Positions 1 through 9,113 of a stretch of 64,000 nt of DNA are shown here, one piece after another. The position numbers and the translations under genes were made by a program. Every line of letters starts with the position of its first letter. Within the stretch, counting starts at the first letter, position 1. This DNA comes from an uncultured Tateyamaria sp. (GTDB lineage: Bacteria > Pseudomonadota > Alphaproteobacteria > Rhodobacterales > Rhodobacteraceae), in the NCBI GenBank assembly GCA_947501275.1, contig CANMVD010000001.1:1797251-1861250 (forward strand). Reading direction: 5' to 3'. The notes beneath the pieces were generated by a model. It did not search any database, was not told the DNA's origin, and saw nothing but the letters and a program-made list of their open reading frames with translations.

Positions 1-568
1 TGTGTGTGATGAGAAAGGTATCCTGCTCATCCTCGACGAGGTTCAATGTGGAGTCGGGAGGACCGGCAAGTTGTTTGCCCATGAATGGGCCGGGATTACA
101 CCTGATATCATGATGGTGGCCAAAGGCATTGGTGGCGGTTTCCCCCTTGGAGCGGTCCTTGCCACTGAAGAGGCTGCCAGCGGCATGACGGCAGGGACGC
201 ATGGGTCCACTTATGGCGGCAACCCTTTGGGGTGTTCCGTGGGCAGCGCTGTGATGGATATCGTATCGGAACCGGATTTTCTGGCAGACGTGAACCGCAA
301 AGCCGGCACATTGCGCCAAAAACTCGAAGGCTTGGTTGCCGCGCACCCGGACGTGTTTGAAAGCGTGCGTGGGTCGGGCCTGATGCTCGGGATCAAATGC
401 AAGGTGCCGTGCGGTGATGTCGTGAATGCAGGCTATGCCAACGATGTGATTACGGTGCCAGCTGCTGACAACACCGTTCGATTGCTGCCCCCGCTTTCGA
501 TCTCTGATGAAGAGATCGGCGAAGCCGTTGCGCGTCTCGACAATGCCGCGGCGTCGCTGGCTGCCTGA
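1..568 (+). CDS. argD: Acetylornithine/succinyldiaminopimelate-type aminotransferase, C-terminal part
   Basis: The gene enters from the left edge, so only the last 188 residues are visible. It is a PLP-dependent class III aminotransferase, most likely N-acetylornithine transaminase of arginine synthesis. The visible part starts just before the [12 protein letters not shown] block, whose Asp (fragment residue 12) contacts the PLP pyridine nitrogen. The [13 protein letters not shown] block follows and holds the Schiff-base lysine (fragment residue 41). [13 protein letters not shown] block and the small C-terminal domain come next. The direct neighbour argF, 76 bp downstream on the same strand, supports arginine biosynthesis over other class III transaminases. 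No frameshift is seen. Confidence 0.93.
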   Translation, partial: VCDEKGILLILDEVQCGVGRTGKLFAHEWAGITPDIMMVAKGIGGGFPLGAVLATEEAASGMTAGTHGSTYGGNPLGCSVGSAVMDIVSEPDFLADVNRKAGTLRQKLEGLVAAHPDVFESVRGSGLMLGIKCKVPCGDVVNAGYANDVITVPAADNTVRLLPPLSISDEEIGEAVARLDNAAASLAA

Positions 569-644
569 ACCTCCGGCACACCCATTTCCTCGCATGTAAC
601 GGGGGCACACCGCCTCCGCTACGCGCCAATTCAGAGATACTGAG

Positions 645-1550
645 ATGACTGATTTCCTCGATATTCACACAACGTCGCCTGCCGATCTGCGCAAAATCAT
701 CGACGATGCACAGGCCATGAAGCAAGCCCGCGCAGATCGCCCCAAGGGTACGCCTGATGATGATCAGGTGCTGGCGGGGCACATGGTTGCGCTGATCTTC
801 GAAAAGCCCTCGACACGGACGCGTGTGTCTTTCGACGTTGGCGTGCGCCAAATGGGCGGGCAAACCATGGTACTCTCCGGCACGGACATGCAACTGGGCC
901 ACGGAGAAACCATCGCTGATACAGCCCGGGTGCTCAGCCGCTATGTTGATCTGATCATGATCCGCACATTTGAAGAAGCCACGCTGCTGGAAATGGCCGA
1001 ATATGCAACGGTGCCTGTGATCAACGGGCTGACCAACCGCACCCATCCCTGCCAGATCATGGCCGATGTAATGACGTTCGAAGAATTCCGGGGTCCCATC
1101 AAAGGGAAAAAGGTGGTGTGGTCGGGCGATGGTAACAACGTCTTTGCCAGCTTTGCCCATGCCGCAAAGCAGTTTGAATTTGATCTGACCTTCACGGGGC
1201 CGGAACCGCTGGACCCCGAGCGCAGCCTTGACGGTCTCTACACCATCGAGCGCAACCCCGACAAAGCGGTGGAGGGCGCGGATCTTGTCGTGACAGACAC
1301 GTGGGTTTCGATGCACGATCCCCAATCCGCGCGCGAGCGGCGTCACAACCAACTGCGTGGCTATCAGGTGAACGCCGATCTTATGGCCAAGGCCAAGGAC
1401 GACAGCCTGTTCATGCATTGCCTGCCAGCCCACCGTGATGACGAGGCGACGTCTGAAATCATGGATGGTCCGCATTCTGTTATCTTTGATGAGGCCGAAA
1501 ACCGATTGCATGCACAAAAGGCGATTATGCGTTGGTGTCTCGGGGTGTGA
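645..1550 (+). CDS. argF: Ornithine carbamoyltransferase
   Basis: It makes citrulline from ornithine and carbamoyl phosphate in the cytoplasm. The 301-residue protein has the family length and all expected motifs. STRTR at residues 56-60 binds carbamoyl phosphate, HPCQ at 134-137 lies in the active site, and HCLP at 258-261 carries the ornithine-site cysteine. The usual SMG ornithine loop reads VSMHD here, near residue 221. The ATG at 645 follows a GAGAT ribosome-binding site. The stop codon shares one base with the next gene's ATG (TGATG at 1548-1552), so the two are probably translated from one message with argD. Confidence 0.96.
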   Translation: MTDFLDIHTTSPADLRKIIDDAQAMKQARADRPKGTPDDDQVLAGHMVALIFEKPSTRTRVSFDVGVRQMGGQTMVLSGTDMQLGHGETIADTARVLSRYVDLIMIRTFEEATLLEMAEYATVPVINGLTNRTHPCQIMADVMTFEEFRGPIKGKKVVWSGDGNNVFASFAHAAKQFEFDLTFTGPEPLDPERSLDGLYTIERNPDKAVEGADLVVTDTWVSMHDPQSARERRHNQLRGYQVNADLMAKAKDDSLFMHCLPAHRDDEATSEIMDGPHSVIFDEAENRLHAQKAIMRWCLGV

Positions 1551-2536
1551 TGAAAACGCGCCCTCAGATCACCGTCGCCGGTGCAGGCAGCATTGGCTGT
1601 TTCGTCGGTGGTTTGTTGGCACATGCCGGGCACGACCTGCGGTTTCTGGGGCGGGAACGCATTGCCACGGCCTGTAAAAACAACGGGTTGCGTCTAAGTG
1701 ATTATGCTAATCTCGACGTGCACTTGCGCGAGTTATCTTTTCATACTGATGCAGCGACGGCGCTCGATGGCGCTGATATGGTTCTGGTCTGTGTAAAGTC
1801 AGGTGCAACGGGCCAGATCGCAGGGGACATTTCGCAACATGCGCCCCATGCGCAGGTGATCAGCTTGCAGAACGGGGTCGCGAATGCCGATCTGCTGCGT
1901 GCGCATTTGCCCGGAGCGGATGTGCGCGCGGCAGTCGTTCCGTTCAATGTGGTTTCAAAGGACGCGTGCGCTTTTCACCGGGCGACTTCGGGTGACATTT
2001 TGGTCGAGGCTGGGCCGATGGCGGACTTGTCCAGCGCGTCGTTACGTTTTGTACCGCACGAGAATATTCAAGGCGTTCAGTGGGGCAAGCTGTTGATAAA
2101 CTTGGGCAATGCGGTCAATGCGCTGTCTGACATGCCATTGCTTGAGCAGCTGCAAATCCGAGCTTGGCGACGTTTGCTTGCGGATCAAATGGCCGAAGCA
2201 TTGAGGGTGCTGCAAGTGGCAGGCATCGCGCCTGCCCGCAGCACCGCGGCACCGCCCGCGCTGATTCCATACATCCTGCGCTTGCCCACGCCGCTGTTTC
2301 GCCGTGTCGCGGCACAAATGCTGACGATAGATGCCGAGGCACGGTCGTCCATGTGGGAAGACCTGATGCATCGACGCCCAACCGAAATTGACGCGCTGCA
2401 AGGCGCTATTTTGGACCTCGCAGGCAAACATGGACGTCAGGCGCCGCTCAATGCGCGAATGCGTGCGTTGATCAAGGATGCTGAAGCTGCCGGGCATGGT
2501 CCGCCCGGGCTGAGCCCTCGCGATATTCGCCCTTAG
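1550..2536 (+). CDS. 2-dehydropantoate 2-reductase family oxidoreductase
   Basis: This is a 328-residue NADPH-dependent ketopantoate reductase-like protein (ApbA/PanE family). The N-terminus has a Rossmann GAGSIG nucleotide loop starting around residue 11. A long helical C-terminal domain carries the family lysine/asparagine region (KLLINLGNAVNALS). PanE makes pantoate for coenzyme A, but the family includes paralogues of other specificity and this gene sits behind argF, so the substrate is not certain. I chose the ATG at 1550 because it overlaps the argF stop by one base. An upstream in-frame TTG at 1532 would lie inside argF. It converges on hrpB with a 16-bp gap. Confidence 0.85.
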   Translation: MKTRPQITVAGAGSIGCFVGGLLAHAGHDLRFLGRERIATACKNNGLRLSDYANLDVHLRELSFHTDAATALDGADMVLVCVKSGATGQIAGDISQHAPHAQVISLQNGVANADLLRAHLPGADVRAAVVPFNVVSKDACAFHRATSGDILVEAGPMADLSSASLRFVPHENIQGVQWGKLLINLGNAVNALSDMPLLEQLQIRAWRRLLADQMAEALRVLQVAGIAPARSTAAPPALIPYILRLPTPLFRRVAAQMLTIDAEARSSMWEDLMHRRPTEIDALQGAILDLAGKHGRQAPLNARMRALIKDAEAAGHGPPGLSPRDIRP

Positions 2537-2552
2537 TTAGGGTGTGATCTGC

Positions 2553-4970
2553 TCAGCTTGATTTGCGGGGCTTTGCGCGCAATGTCGGATCCGCGATTGT
2601 CGGATCTTCGGGCCAAGGGTGTTTGGGGTACTGACCACGCATGTCCTTGCGCACGTCTTCGTATGAAGTGGCCCAGAACCGCGGCAGATCTGATGTGACC
2701 TGAACCGGGCGCTGTGCCGGTGACAGCAATGTCACTTGCAACGCCGTCTGCCCCAATTGAGGGTGTTGCGTCACGCCAAACATCTCTTGCAAGCGCACTG
2801 AGATCCCCGGCACGTCTGCGTCATAATTGATCGGCACACGGCGACCAAGTGGCGTCACAAAATGCGCCGGCACAGCGCGGTTCAGCGTCTGCATCGCGTC
2901 CCAACCCAAATAGGCTTCGAGTGCGGGAAGGATATCGAATGACTTCCACTGAGCCGTGGTCGTGACGCCGCCAAGGAACGGCAACAACCATGCTTCTAGA
3001 CGCGCCATCAGAGTGTCATGCGACAGGTCAGGGAATGTGTCGCCCATCAGTGCGGCGCGTGCCATCAGGCGCCGCGCGGCCTTGGAAGGTTTCAGCCCCA
3101 GCTGGCGCACGCCGTCCAGCATGGCGCGGGCCGTGTCCTGTTCGGGGGCGTCCTGCCACGCGTGATCTTCGAGGATCAGGGCCCCAAAGCGTTGCTGCGT
3201 GCGCGCAAGCACGCGCCCTTCGCGCCGCGACCATGTGCAGATGTTTCGCCACGCGATTTGATTGCCGAACAGGTCTTCGATCTCATCCATGGTTATCGCT
3301 GCGGCCTGTCGTATCCTGGCCTCGCGCGGGTCGCCGTCCAGATCCGTGGCCACAAGCAATCGCAGACCCGCCAGACCATCACCTGCGGGCATGACCGCCC
3401 CTTTGCCGCCGGACAGAACATAGCGTGGCGCATCACCAGACCGGCGCAGGCCGATGCGGTCAGGATAGGCTAGTGCCGCCATCGCCCCGAGGCTGAGACC
3501 GGGGCCACGCTTGCCCTTGCGCAGTCTTTTGGCCTCTGACGTGATGCGCGCAATGGCGCCGCGATGAACCGCACCGCCAAAGTCGTCCGGTCGCGCAAGG
3601 GCCCGCAGACGCAGGGACAGATCCGTCCCACGTCCGCGCAAAGGATCCCGATCTGCCAATAACGCTGCCAACAACGCCGCCTCGTCGCCTGCCGTGACCA
3701 ACATGTGGGCCAGCCTGGGGTGCAACGGAGCACGGGCGAGGGCAGCCCCGTGCGGTGTGATCCGAAGATCGTCATCCAATGCGCCCAGCATCTGCAAGAC
3801 ACCGCGTGCCTCGGCCAATCGCCCGGCATGGGGTGGGGTAACAAAATGCAAATCCTGTTCTGACGCCCCCCATTGCGCCAGTTCCAGTGCAAAGCTGCTT
3901 AGGTCACCTGCCGTTATTTCCGGGGCGGGGAAGGCGGCCATCGACCCGTCCTCTCCCTTGGTCCACAGCTTGTAGCACACACCCGGCGCCACCCGCCCGG
4001 CGCGGCCAGCGCGCTGCGTGGCTTCGGCCCGTGTCACCCGTTCAGTGATCAGACGCGACATGCCCGAAGACGGATCGAACAACGCGCGCCGCGCCCGCCC
4101 GCCATCCACAACAATACGGATATCGGGGATGGTTAGTGACGTTTCAGCAATCGAGGTCGCCAATACAACCTTGCGGGTCTTCGAAGGGGCGACAGCGGCC
4201 CGCTGCGCCTTGAGGTCCATGGCTCCGAACAGCGGCAATATCTGACAGCCCGTTGGGACGCGATTTTCGATCAATGCCTGTGTGCGCCGGATTTCGCCCT
4301 CTCCGGGCAGGAAGGCGAGCAGACTGCCGTCGGATTGTGCGAGGGCCGTGGCGACCAGGTCAGCCATGGCGGCCTCAAATCGCACATCCTTGCCGGTCGG
4401 TTTGGACAACCAATGTGGCGTTACGTCAAAGCTCTTGCCTTCTGACGTCAGGATTTCGGCGCCCATCACCTCTGCCACCGGGGCTGCGTCCAGAGTTGCC
4501 GACATCACCAGCAAAACAAGGTCATCACGCAGCGCTTCGCGCACCTCAAGGCAAAGGGCCAAGCCCAGATCGGCATTCAGGGAGCGTTCGTGGAATTCAT
4601 CGAAGATAACGGCCCCGACACCGGGCAGGTCGGGCGCGTCCTGCAACATGCGCGTCAGGATGCCTTCCGTAACAACTTCGATCCGCGTCTCCGGGTTTAC
4701 TGCGCTGTCGCCGCGAATGCGGTAGCCCACAGTCTGTCCGGTTTTTTCACCCAACGTCTGGGCCATCCTGTCCGCCGCCGCCCGGGCGGCAAGGCGACGC
4801 GGTTCAAGCATCAATATGCGTCCCTTGACGTGGTCCAGCAGCGCGAGCGGTACGCGCGTTGTCTTGCCCGCACCGGGTGGCGCTTGCAGCACGGCAAGGC
4901 CTTTGGTCACCAGCGTTTCGACCAGTTGGGGCAATACATCGTCAATGGGCAGGGCAAAGTCAGGGGTCAT
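2553..4970 (-). CDS. hrpB: ATP-dependent helicase HrpB
   Basis: This 805-residue DEAH-family helicase matches HrpB in length. Walker A (APPGAGKTT, residues 30-38), motif Ia (LEPRRLAARA), DEFHERS (motif II), SATLD (motif III) and a QRAGRAGR motif VI are all present. The HrpB-specific C-terminal region follows. The cellular role of HrpB is poorly defined, with RNA-related helicase activity expected. The open frame continues upstream to 5519, but that extension lies antisense to meaB. The ATG at 4970 gives the normal HrpB start (MTPDFALPIDD). It is divergent from meaB with 75 bp between the two starts. Confidence 0.95.
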   Translation of the reverse strand: MTPDFALPIDDVLPQLVETLVTKGLAVLQAPPGAGKTTRVPLALLDHVKGRILMLEPRRLAARAAADRMAQTLGEKTGQTVGYRIRGDSAVNPETRIEVVTEGILTRMLQDAPDLPGVGAVIFDEFHERSLNADLGLALCLEVREALRDDLVLLVMSATLDAAPVAEVMGAEILTSEGKSFDVTPHWLSKPTGKDVRFEAAMADLVATALAQSDGSLLAFLPGEGEIRRTQALIENRVPTGCQILPLFGAMDLKAQRAAVAPSKTRKVVLATSIAETSLTIPDIRIVVDGGRARRALFDPSSGMSRLITERVTRAEATQRAGRAGRVAPGVCYKLWTKGEDGSMAAFPAPEITAGDLSSFALELAQWGASEQDLHFVTPPHAGRLAEARGVLQMLGALDDDLRITPHGAALARAPLHPRLAHMLVTAGDEAALLAALLADRDPLRGRGTDLSLRLRALARPDDFGGAVHRGAIARITSEAKRLRKGKRGPGLSLGAMAALAYPDRIGLRRSGDAPRYVLSGGKGAVMPAGDGLAGLRLLVATDLDGDPREARIRQAAAITMDEIEDLFGNQIAWRNICTWSRREGRVLARTQQRFGALILEDHAWQDAPEQDTARAMLDGVRQLGLKPSKAARRLMARAALMGDTFPDLSHDTLMARLEAWLLPFLGGVTTTAQWKSFDILPALEAYLGWDAMQTLNRAVPAHFVTPLGRRVPINYDADVPGISVRLQEMFGVTQHPQLGQTALQVTLLSPAQRPVQVTSDLPRFWATSYEDVRKDMRGQYPKHPWPEDPTIADPTLRAKPRKSS

Positions 4971-5045
4971 GGCCCACCTTATGGCGTAGCGGCGGTGCCG
5001 CGCCAACTCTGGACATTTGCGCCACTGCTGCCCAGAAAGTCGGCA

Positions 5046-6044
5046 ATGGCACGTGATCTTGATATCGCCGATCTGGCACAGCGCATCGCGGATGGCGAAC
5101 GCCGCGCCCTGGCGCGCGGCATCACTCTTGTCGAAAGCGGCCGGGCCGATCATCGCAAGCAGGCCGCACAGGTCCTTGCAGCCTTGCCACAGGATCGTCA
5201 AGCATTGCGTATTGGTTTGTCCGGGACACCCGGCGTGGGCAAATCCACGTTTATCGAAGCGTTTGGGATGATGCTGATCGGGCAGGGATTGCGTGTGGCC
5301 GTGTTGGCTGTTGATCCCAGCTCTGCCCGCTCGGGCGGTTCGATTTTGGGCGACAAGACCCGCATGGACCGATTGGCGCGCGCACCTGCCGCCTTTATCC
5401 GGCCGTCTCCGAGTCAGACCCATCTGGGTGGTGTCGCGCGGCGCACCCGCGAGGCTGTGCGGTTGTGCGAAGGGGCCGGTTTTGATGTGGTTCTGATCGA
5501 AACGGTCGGTGTCGGGCAATCCGAAACCGTGGTTGCACAGATGGCGGATCTGTTCCTGCTGCTGCTCGCGCCAGCGGGGGGTGACGAGTTGCAGGGCGTC
5601 AAGCGTGGCATCATGGAAATGGCTGACATGATCCTGATCAACAAGGCTGATGGGGATCTGAAATCCGCAGCCACGCGGACCTGCGCGGATTATGCTGGCG
5701 CGTTACGATTGCTGCGCAAACGGGTGCAGGATCCGGATGGGTTTCCCAAGGCAATGATGGTTTCGGCACTGCATGACGCGGGGATAGAGGCGGCCTGGGC
5801 CGACATGAAGGGGCTGGACGACTGGCGGCGCGCGCAGGGGCATTTCGAAGCCACGCGGGCGGCACAGGCACGCTACTGGTTTGAGGCAGATGTCCGCGCG
5901 GCCGTGCTGGCGCAACTCGACACTGGGGCTGCGCGCGCTCAGATGGAGGCGATGGGTCAGGCTGTTGTTGATGGCACCCTTGACCCCGGCACAGCGGCTG
6001 ATCGTGTGCTTGAGACGCTCAAAGGGCAAAATGGGCGGCCTTAG
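5046..6044 (+). CDS. meaB: Methylmalonyl-CoA mutase-associated GTPase MeaB (ArgK family)
   Basis: MeaB is a SIMIBI-class G-protein that protects methylmalonyl-CoA mutase and helps load or replace its adenosylcobalamin. The 332-residue protein has the P-loop GTPGVGKST at about residues 60-68. The DPSSARSGGSILGDKTRM switch region that is diagnostic for the family follows. ETVGVGQSE comes next, then NKAD for guanine specificity. The ATG at 5046 is preferred because it gives the normal family length. The longer open frame upstream runs antisense through hrpB. No mutase gene is in this window. Confidence 0.95.
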   Translation: MARDLDIADLAQRIADGERRALARGITLVESGRADHRKQAAQVLAALPQDRQALRIGLSGTPGVGKSTFIEAFGMMLIGQGLRVAVLAVDPSSARSGGSILGDKTRMDRLARAPAAFIRPSPSQTHLGGVARRTREAVRLCEGAGFDVVLIETVGVGQSETVVAQMADLFLLLLAPAGGDELQGVKRGIMEMADMILINKADGDLKSAATRTCADYAGALRLLRKRVQDPDGFPKAMMVSALHDAGIEAAWADMKGLDDWRRAQGHFEATRAAQARYWFEADVRAAVLAQLDTGAARAQMEAMGQAVVDGTLDPGTAADRVLETLKGQNGRP

Positions 6045-6180
6045 CGGTTGACCCGGACAGCGATTCCCCCTAATGCGCACAGACGAAATTCAACAGCGCC
6101 GCCTTGCGTGCGGTGCTGTGGTCGTTTCAGGGGCCTTGTGGCACATCTTGGGACGGCACTCAGAACAAGAGGATGACCCC

Positions 6181-6468
6181 ATGTCGCGAGTTTGCGAACT
6201 GACCGGTAAAGGCCCGATGACTGGCAACAACGTCAGCCATGCCAAAAACCGTACCCGTCGGCGTTTCCTGCCGAACCTGAACGATGTGACGCTGCAATCT
6301 GAATCGCTGGGGCGCGGCATCAAACTGCGGATCTCGGCAGCGGCTCTGCGCTCGGTCGATCACCGTGGTGGCCTGGACGCCTACCTTGCCAAGGCGAAGG
6401 ACACAGAATTGTCCGACCGCGCCCTGAAGGTTAAAAAAGAAGTTGCGAAAGCCGTCGCCAGCGCCTGA
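6181..6468 (+). CDS. rpmB: 50S ribosomal protein L28
   Basis: This is a 95-residue L28 of the large ribosomal subunit. It opens with [20 protein letters not shown], the family signature, followed by the basic [11 protein letters not shown] block. The start at 6181 is fixed by the conserved N-terminus; the open frame upstream to 6073 is leader. A strong intrinsic terminator follows at 6492-6530, so the gene appears to be a stand-alone transcription unit with its promoter in 6045-6180. Confidence 0.97.
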   Translation: MSRVCELTGKGPMTGNNVSHAKNRTRRRFLPNLNDVTLQSESLGRGIKLRISAAALRSVDHRGGLDAYLAKAKDTELSDRALKVKKEVAKAVASA

Positions 6469-6491
6469 GCTGACGACCACTGAGCTTTGAG

Positions 6492-6530
6492 ACGACCCCG
6501 CCCGGCACCGGCCCGGCGGGGTCGTTTCGT
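6492..6530 (+). terminator. Rho-independent terminator after rpmB
   Basis: A perfect 11-bp GC-rich stem (6492-6502 pairing with 6515-6525) has a 12-nt loop. The T-rich tract TTTCGTTTTG follows on the plus strand. It sits 24 bp after the rpmB stop. Confidence 0.9.
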
Positions 6531-6576
6531 TTTGCCGCAGTTGTGGTTCATCTTTCATGTGGCTAAGCCTTGCGCC

Positions 6577-6918
6577 ATGGTGCGTTTGATTTTCAGGCTG
6601 GCTCTTGTCGTTTCGGTCTTGCTGACTGGATATGGCGCGGCCTATGCGCGTGGCGCCAATCCGGCGGTTGACCAGATGGTCATCTGCGCAGGCCATGTGA
6701 CTGACGTGATCTATGTCGATGCCGAGGGCAAAGAGACCATCGCTCCGCATCTGTGCCCGGACTGCATAACGCACTTGCTGGGTGATTTCGCGGCACCTGT
6801 TCAATGTGGCCATGCATCCGTTCTGGTGCGCGCAAGTGTGGGCATTACAACGGCCGCTTCGGTCACGAAGGTTGCGGTGTTTGGGCACCGCGCACGGGCC
6901 CCTCCTGTCTTGATCTGA
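6577..6918 (+). CDS. Small exported DUF2946-like protein beside a copper chaperone
   Basis: The 113-residue protein has an N-terminal signal-like segment (basic MVRLIFR, then a hydrophobic run ending in AYA). The rest is a short periplasmic-type domain with a CPDC motif and scattered histidines and cysteines. Small proteins of this kind, often labelled DUF2946, are common beside copper genes. The next gene, 39 bp downstream, is a PCuAC-type copper chaperone, so a role in periplasmic copper handling is inferred. The ATG at 6577 is chosen because it places the signal peptide at the N-terminus; the open frame extends upstream through the rpmB terminator, which is unlikely to be coding. Confidence 0.6.
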   Translation: MVRLIFRLALVVSVLLTGYGAAYARGANPAVDQMVICAGHVTDVIYVDAEGKETIAPHLCPDCITHLLGDFAAPVQCGHASVLVRASVGITTAASVTKVAVFGHRARAPPVLI

Positions 6919-6957
6919 GATGTTTCAAACCAGATCTACGCGACAAGGAGGACTGAC

Positions 6958-7431
6958 ATGTCCCGCAAGACTACCATTGCTGCAGCGCTGAGTGCCTGCA
7001 TTTTTGCTTTGCCCGCCTTTGCTGCTGACATCATGATCATGGACCCCTACGCCCGGGCTGCCAGCCCAAGCGCGAAGGCAGGGGCCGCCTTTATGATGAT
7101 CCACAACACGGGTTCCACAGACGATCGCCTGATTGCCGCGCGCACGGATGCAGCCAAGCGGGTTGAATTGCATACCCATGTGGAATCCGGTGACGGCGTG
7201 TTCAAGATGATGGAAATCGAAGGTGGGATCGACCTGCCTGCCGGTGCGACCCATCACATGGCGCGCGGAGGTGATCACGTCATGCTGATGGGCCTGACCG
7301 GTCCACTGAACCAAGATGCCGAGATCGAGGTGACGTTGGTTTTTGAAGAGGCGGGCGAAGTTGTTGTGAGCATCCCGGTCGATAATGCGCGCAAACCCAA
7401 ACATGGCGATCACAGTGGGCACTCCAACTAA
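6958..7431 (+). CDS. Periplasmic copper chaperone PCu(A)C
   Basis: The 157-residue exported protein has a signal peptide (MSRKTTIAAALSA, cleavage after AFA near residue 22). A PCuAC (DUF461) domain follows. The copper ligands are visible in the H-x-H, M-M, H-H-M and HVMLM motifs spread over about residues 79-118, the spaced His/Met pattern of the family. The short tail is His-rich (HGDHSGHSN). PCuAC proteins deliver Cu(I) to the CuA or CuB centres of cytochrome oxidase in the periplasm. An AAGGAGG-like ribosome-binding site precedes the ATG. Confidence 0.93.
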   Translation: MSRKTTIAAALSACIFALPAFAADIMIMDPYARAASPSAKAGAAFMMIHNTGSTDDRLIAARTDAAKRVELHTHVESGDGVFKMMEIEGGIDLPAGATHHMARGGDHVMLMGLTGPLNQDAEIEVTLVFEEAGEVVVSIPVDNARKPKHGDHSGHSN

Positions 7432-7613
7432 AGCAGAAATGCAAAACCACGTATCACCTTGGCCTGTCTGAACTCATGAATTCAATTGGCTAGGTGGCAA
7501 GTGATGTTCAGGCTGTTGGCATTTCGCCCTAAAACACGATCACGCGGCGGGCGGGGTATTGGCTCCGCCTTCTCCTGCTAAGACCGAAATGGTTTGCTTG
7601 AAACTCGGTTCGC

Positions 7614-8309
7614 CTATCCGAGGATTTCGTCGACCCACTTCGGGACCGTTTCGGACGCCTTGCCAGCCCGCACGTCTTCGAACAGGGCGACGTTTTCGCC
7701 GGGTTCCAGATTCATCTCGACCGTTTTGGCGCCAACATGGGTGGCCATCTGCACAAAACCGGCGGCAGGGTAAACATTTCCTGATGTGCCGATGGCGGCA
7801 AAGATGTCGGCCCGTTCCAGCGCGTCTTGAATGCGGTCCATCTGATACGGGATTTCTCCGAACCAAACGATGTCGGGACGTGCGGTGGGTGCAGCACAGT
7901 TCGGGCAGGCCTGTGCGACGTGCATTTCCAACGGAGCAGGCCAGCGGTGATCGCAGGCGCTGCACAAGGCAGAATTCAGCGCGCCGTGCATGTGCAAGAC
8001 GTCTTCGCTGCCGCCTTTTTCGTGCAGGTCATCTACATTCTGAGTGACAAGTAGAACGTCGCCTTTGTGCTCTGCCTGTAGGCGCGCCAAGGCGATGTGC
8101 CCCGCATTTGGCACAGCTTCGGCAGCCTGTGCGCGGCGTGCGTTGTAGAAATCCACAACCAGTTGCGGGTTGCGGGCAAACCCTTCCGGGGTGGCGACAT
8201 CCTCGATCCGATGCTGGGCCCACAACCCGCCTTCGTCGCGAAAGGTGCCAAGACCGCTTTCTGCGGAGATCCCCGCACCGGTCAGAATTACAATGGATGG
8301 ATGCGCCAT
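7614..8309 (-). CDS. cobB: NAD-dependent protein deacylase (sirtuin, CobB-like)
   Basis: This is a 231-residue single-domain sirtuin that removes acyl groups from lysines using NAD+. The NAD-binding GAGISAESGLGTFR stretch is near residue 11. TQNVDDLHEKGG comes next, with the catalytic His in LHMHGAL. The zinc knuckle is CSAC plus CPNC. A FYNARR segment supplies the Tyr/Arg pair that in class III sirtuins (SIRT5, CobB) recognises succinyl or malonyl groups, so desuccinylase activity is likely. It is transcribed towards the copper chaperone gene and divergent from the M50 protease gene. Confidence 0.94.
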   Translation of the reverse strand: MAHPSIVILTGAGISAESGLGTFRDEGGLWAQHRIEDVATPEGFARNPQLVVDFYNARRAQAAEAVPNAGHIALARLQAEHKGDVLLVTQNVDDLHEKGGSEDVLHMHGALNSALCSACDHRWPAPLEMHVAQACPNCAAPTARPDIVWFGEIPYQMDRIQDALERADIFAAIGTSGNVYPAAGFVQMATHVGAKTVEMNLEPGENVALFEDVRAGKASETVPKWVDEILG

Positions 8310-8378
8310 ATTTTTGCTGTCTTTCTGGGGTAGTGCGCCTTATCTGACGACAGCCCACAATCGAAGGCAAGGCCCGCC

Positions 8379-9113
8379 ATGACCTCAGAGAACCCGATTG
8401 CCAGTTTTACTGGCCCATGGGGAATTCCGATCCAGATCATGCCCAGCATGGGGTTCTTGCTTTTGCTGTTTGTGGGTCTGTCCGCAGGTGGCATGGGTAG
8501 CATCGTCAGCGGGTTGGCGATGTTTGCGATTATCGTGGCGTCGATCCTGGCGCATGAATTGGGTCATGCATGGGGTGCAAAGGTGCAAGGTGTGCCTGTG
8601 CAACGCGTGGTTCTTCATGGCGGAGGCGGCTTTTGCCAGCATCGCAGTGCGGGTGCGCGCGCGTCAGAGCTGATCGTGATCATGGGGCCATTGGTGAACC
8701 TCGCGCTGTGGGCCATCCTGTCCCTAGCGTCTGAGGTGATGTGGTCCACCATGCCTATGGATGCAGACCTTGTCCCGGGCGGATTGGCCGCCTACCAGAT
8801 GCAGCTTGAGATCGGATACTGGTTATGGTTGGCCTCTGATCTGAACCTGATGCTCTTTTTATTGAACATGATCCCGGTGCAACCGCTGGACGGTGGCAAG
8901 TTGTTGCATCTTTGGTTGTTGCGGGTCCTGTCGCAGGAAAGCGCAATGCAAATCACCGGTGCAGTTGGGCTGGTATGTACCGTTTTGTGGATCCCCGCGA
9001 TGATCCTTTTGTATGTCACCTTTGGATTTGTCCTGCTGTTCTTCCCCAGCTTGCGGGCACATTGGGCAATGCTGCGCGGTGGTGCGCGGCTCAACCGGTT
9101 GCGGCGCCACTAA
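8379..9113 (+). CDS. Site-2 protease family (M50) membrane metalloprotease
   Basis: This 244-residue polytopic membrane protein carries HELGH at residues 59-63, where the two histidines bind zinc and the Glu is catalytic. The second M50 motif, NMIPVQPLDGG, lies near residue 165 and supplies the third ligand. Several hydrophobic helices surround both. It belongs to the small rhomboid-like or SpoIVFB/YwhC type without a PDZ domain, so the substrate is unknown. It shares a 4-bp overlap with the 3' end of the convergent LysR gene. Confidence 0.88.
   Translation: MTSENPIASFTGPWGIPIQIMPSMGFLLLLFVGLSAGGMGSIVSGLAMFAIIVASILAHELGHAWGAKVQGVPVQRVVLHGGGGFCQHRSAGARASELIVIMGPLVNLALWAILSLASEVMWSTMPMDADLVPGGLAAYQMQLEIGYWLWLASDLNLMLFLLNMIPVQPLDGGKLLHLWLLRVLSQESAMQITGAVGLVCTVLWIPAMILLYVTFGFVLLFFPSLRAHWAMLRGGARLNRLRRH

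Noticed and set aside
450..1517. Long minus-strand frame (355 codons) across argF
   Set aside because: It lies antisense to intact argF, has no recognisable domain, and is a shadow of GC-rich coding bias.
4971..5519. N-terminal extension of the hrpB frame
   Set aside because: The extension is antisense to meaB and has no HrpB similarity; the normal start is at 4970.
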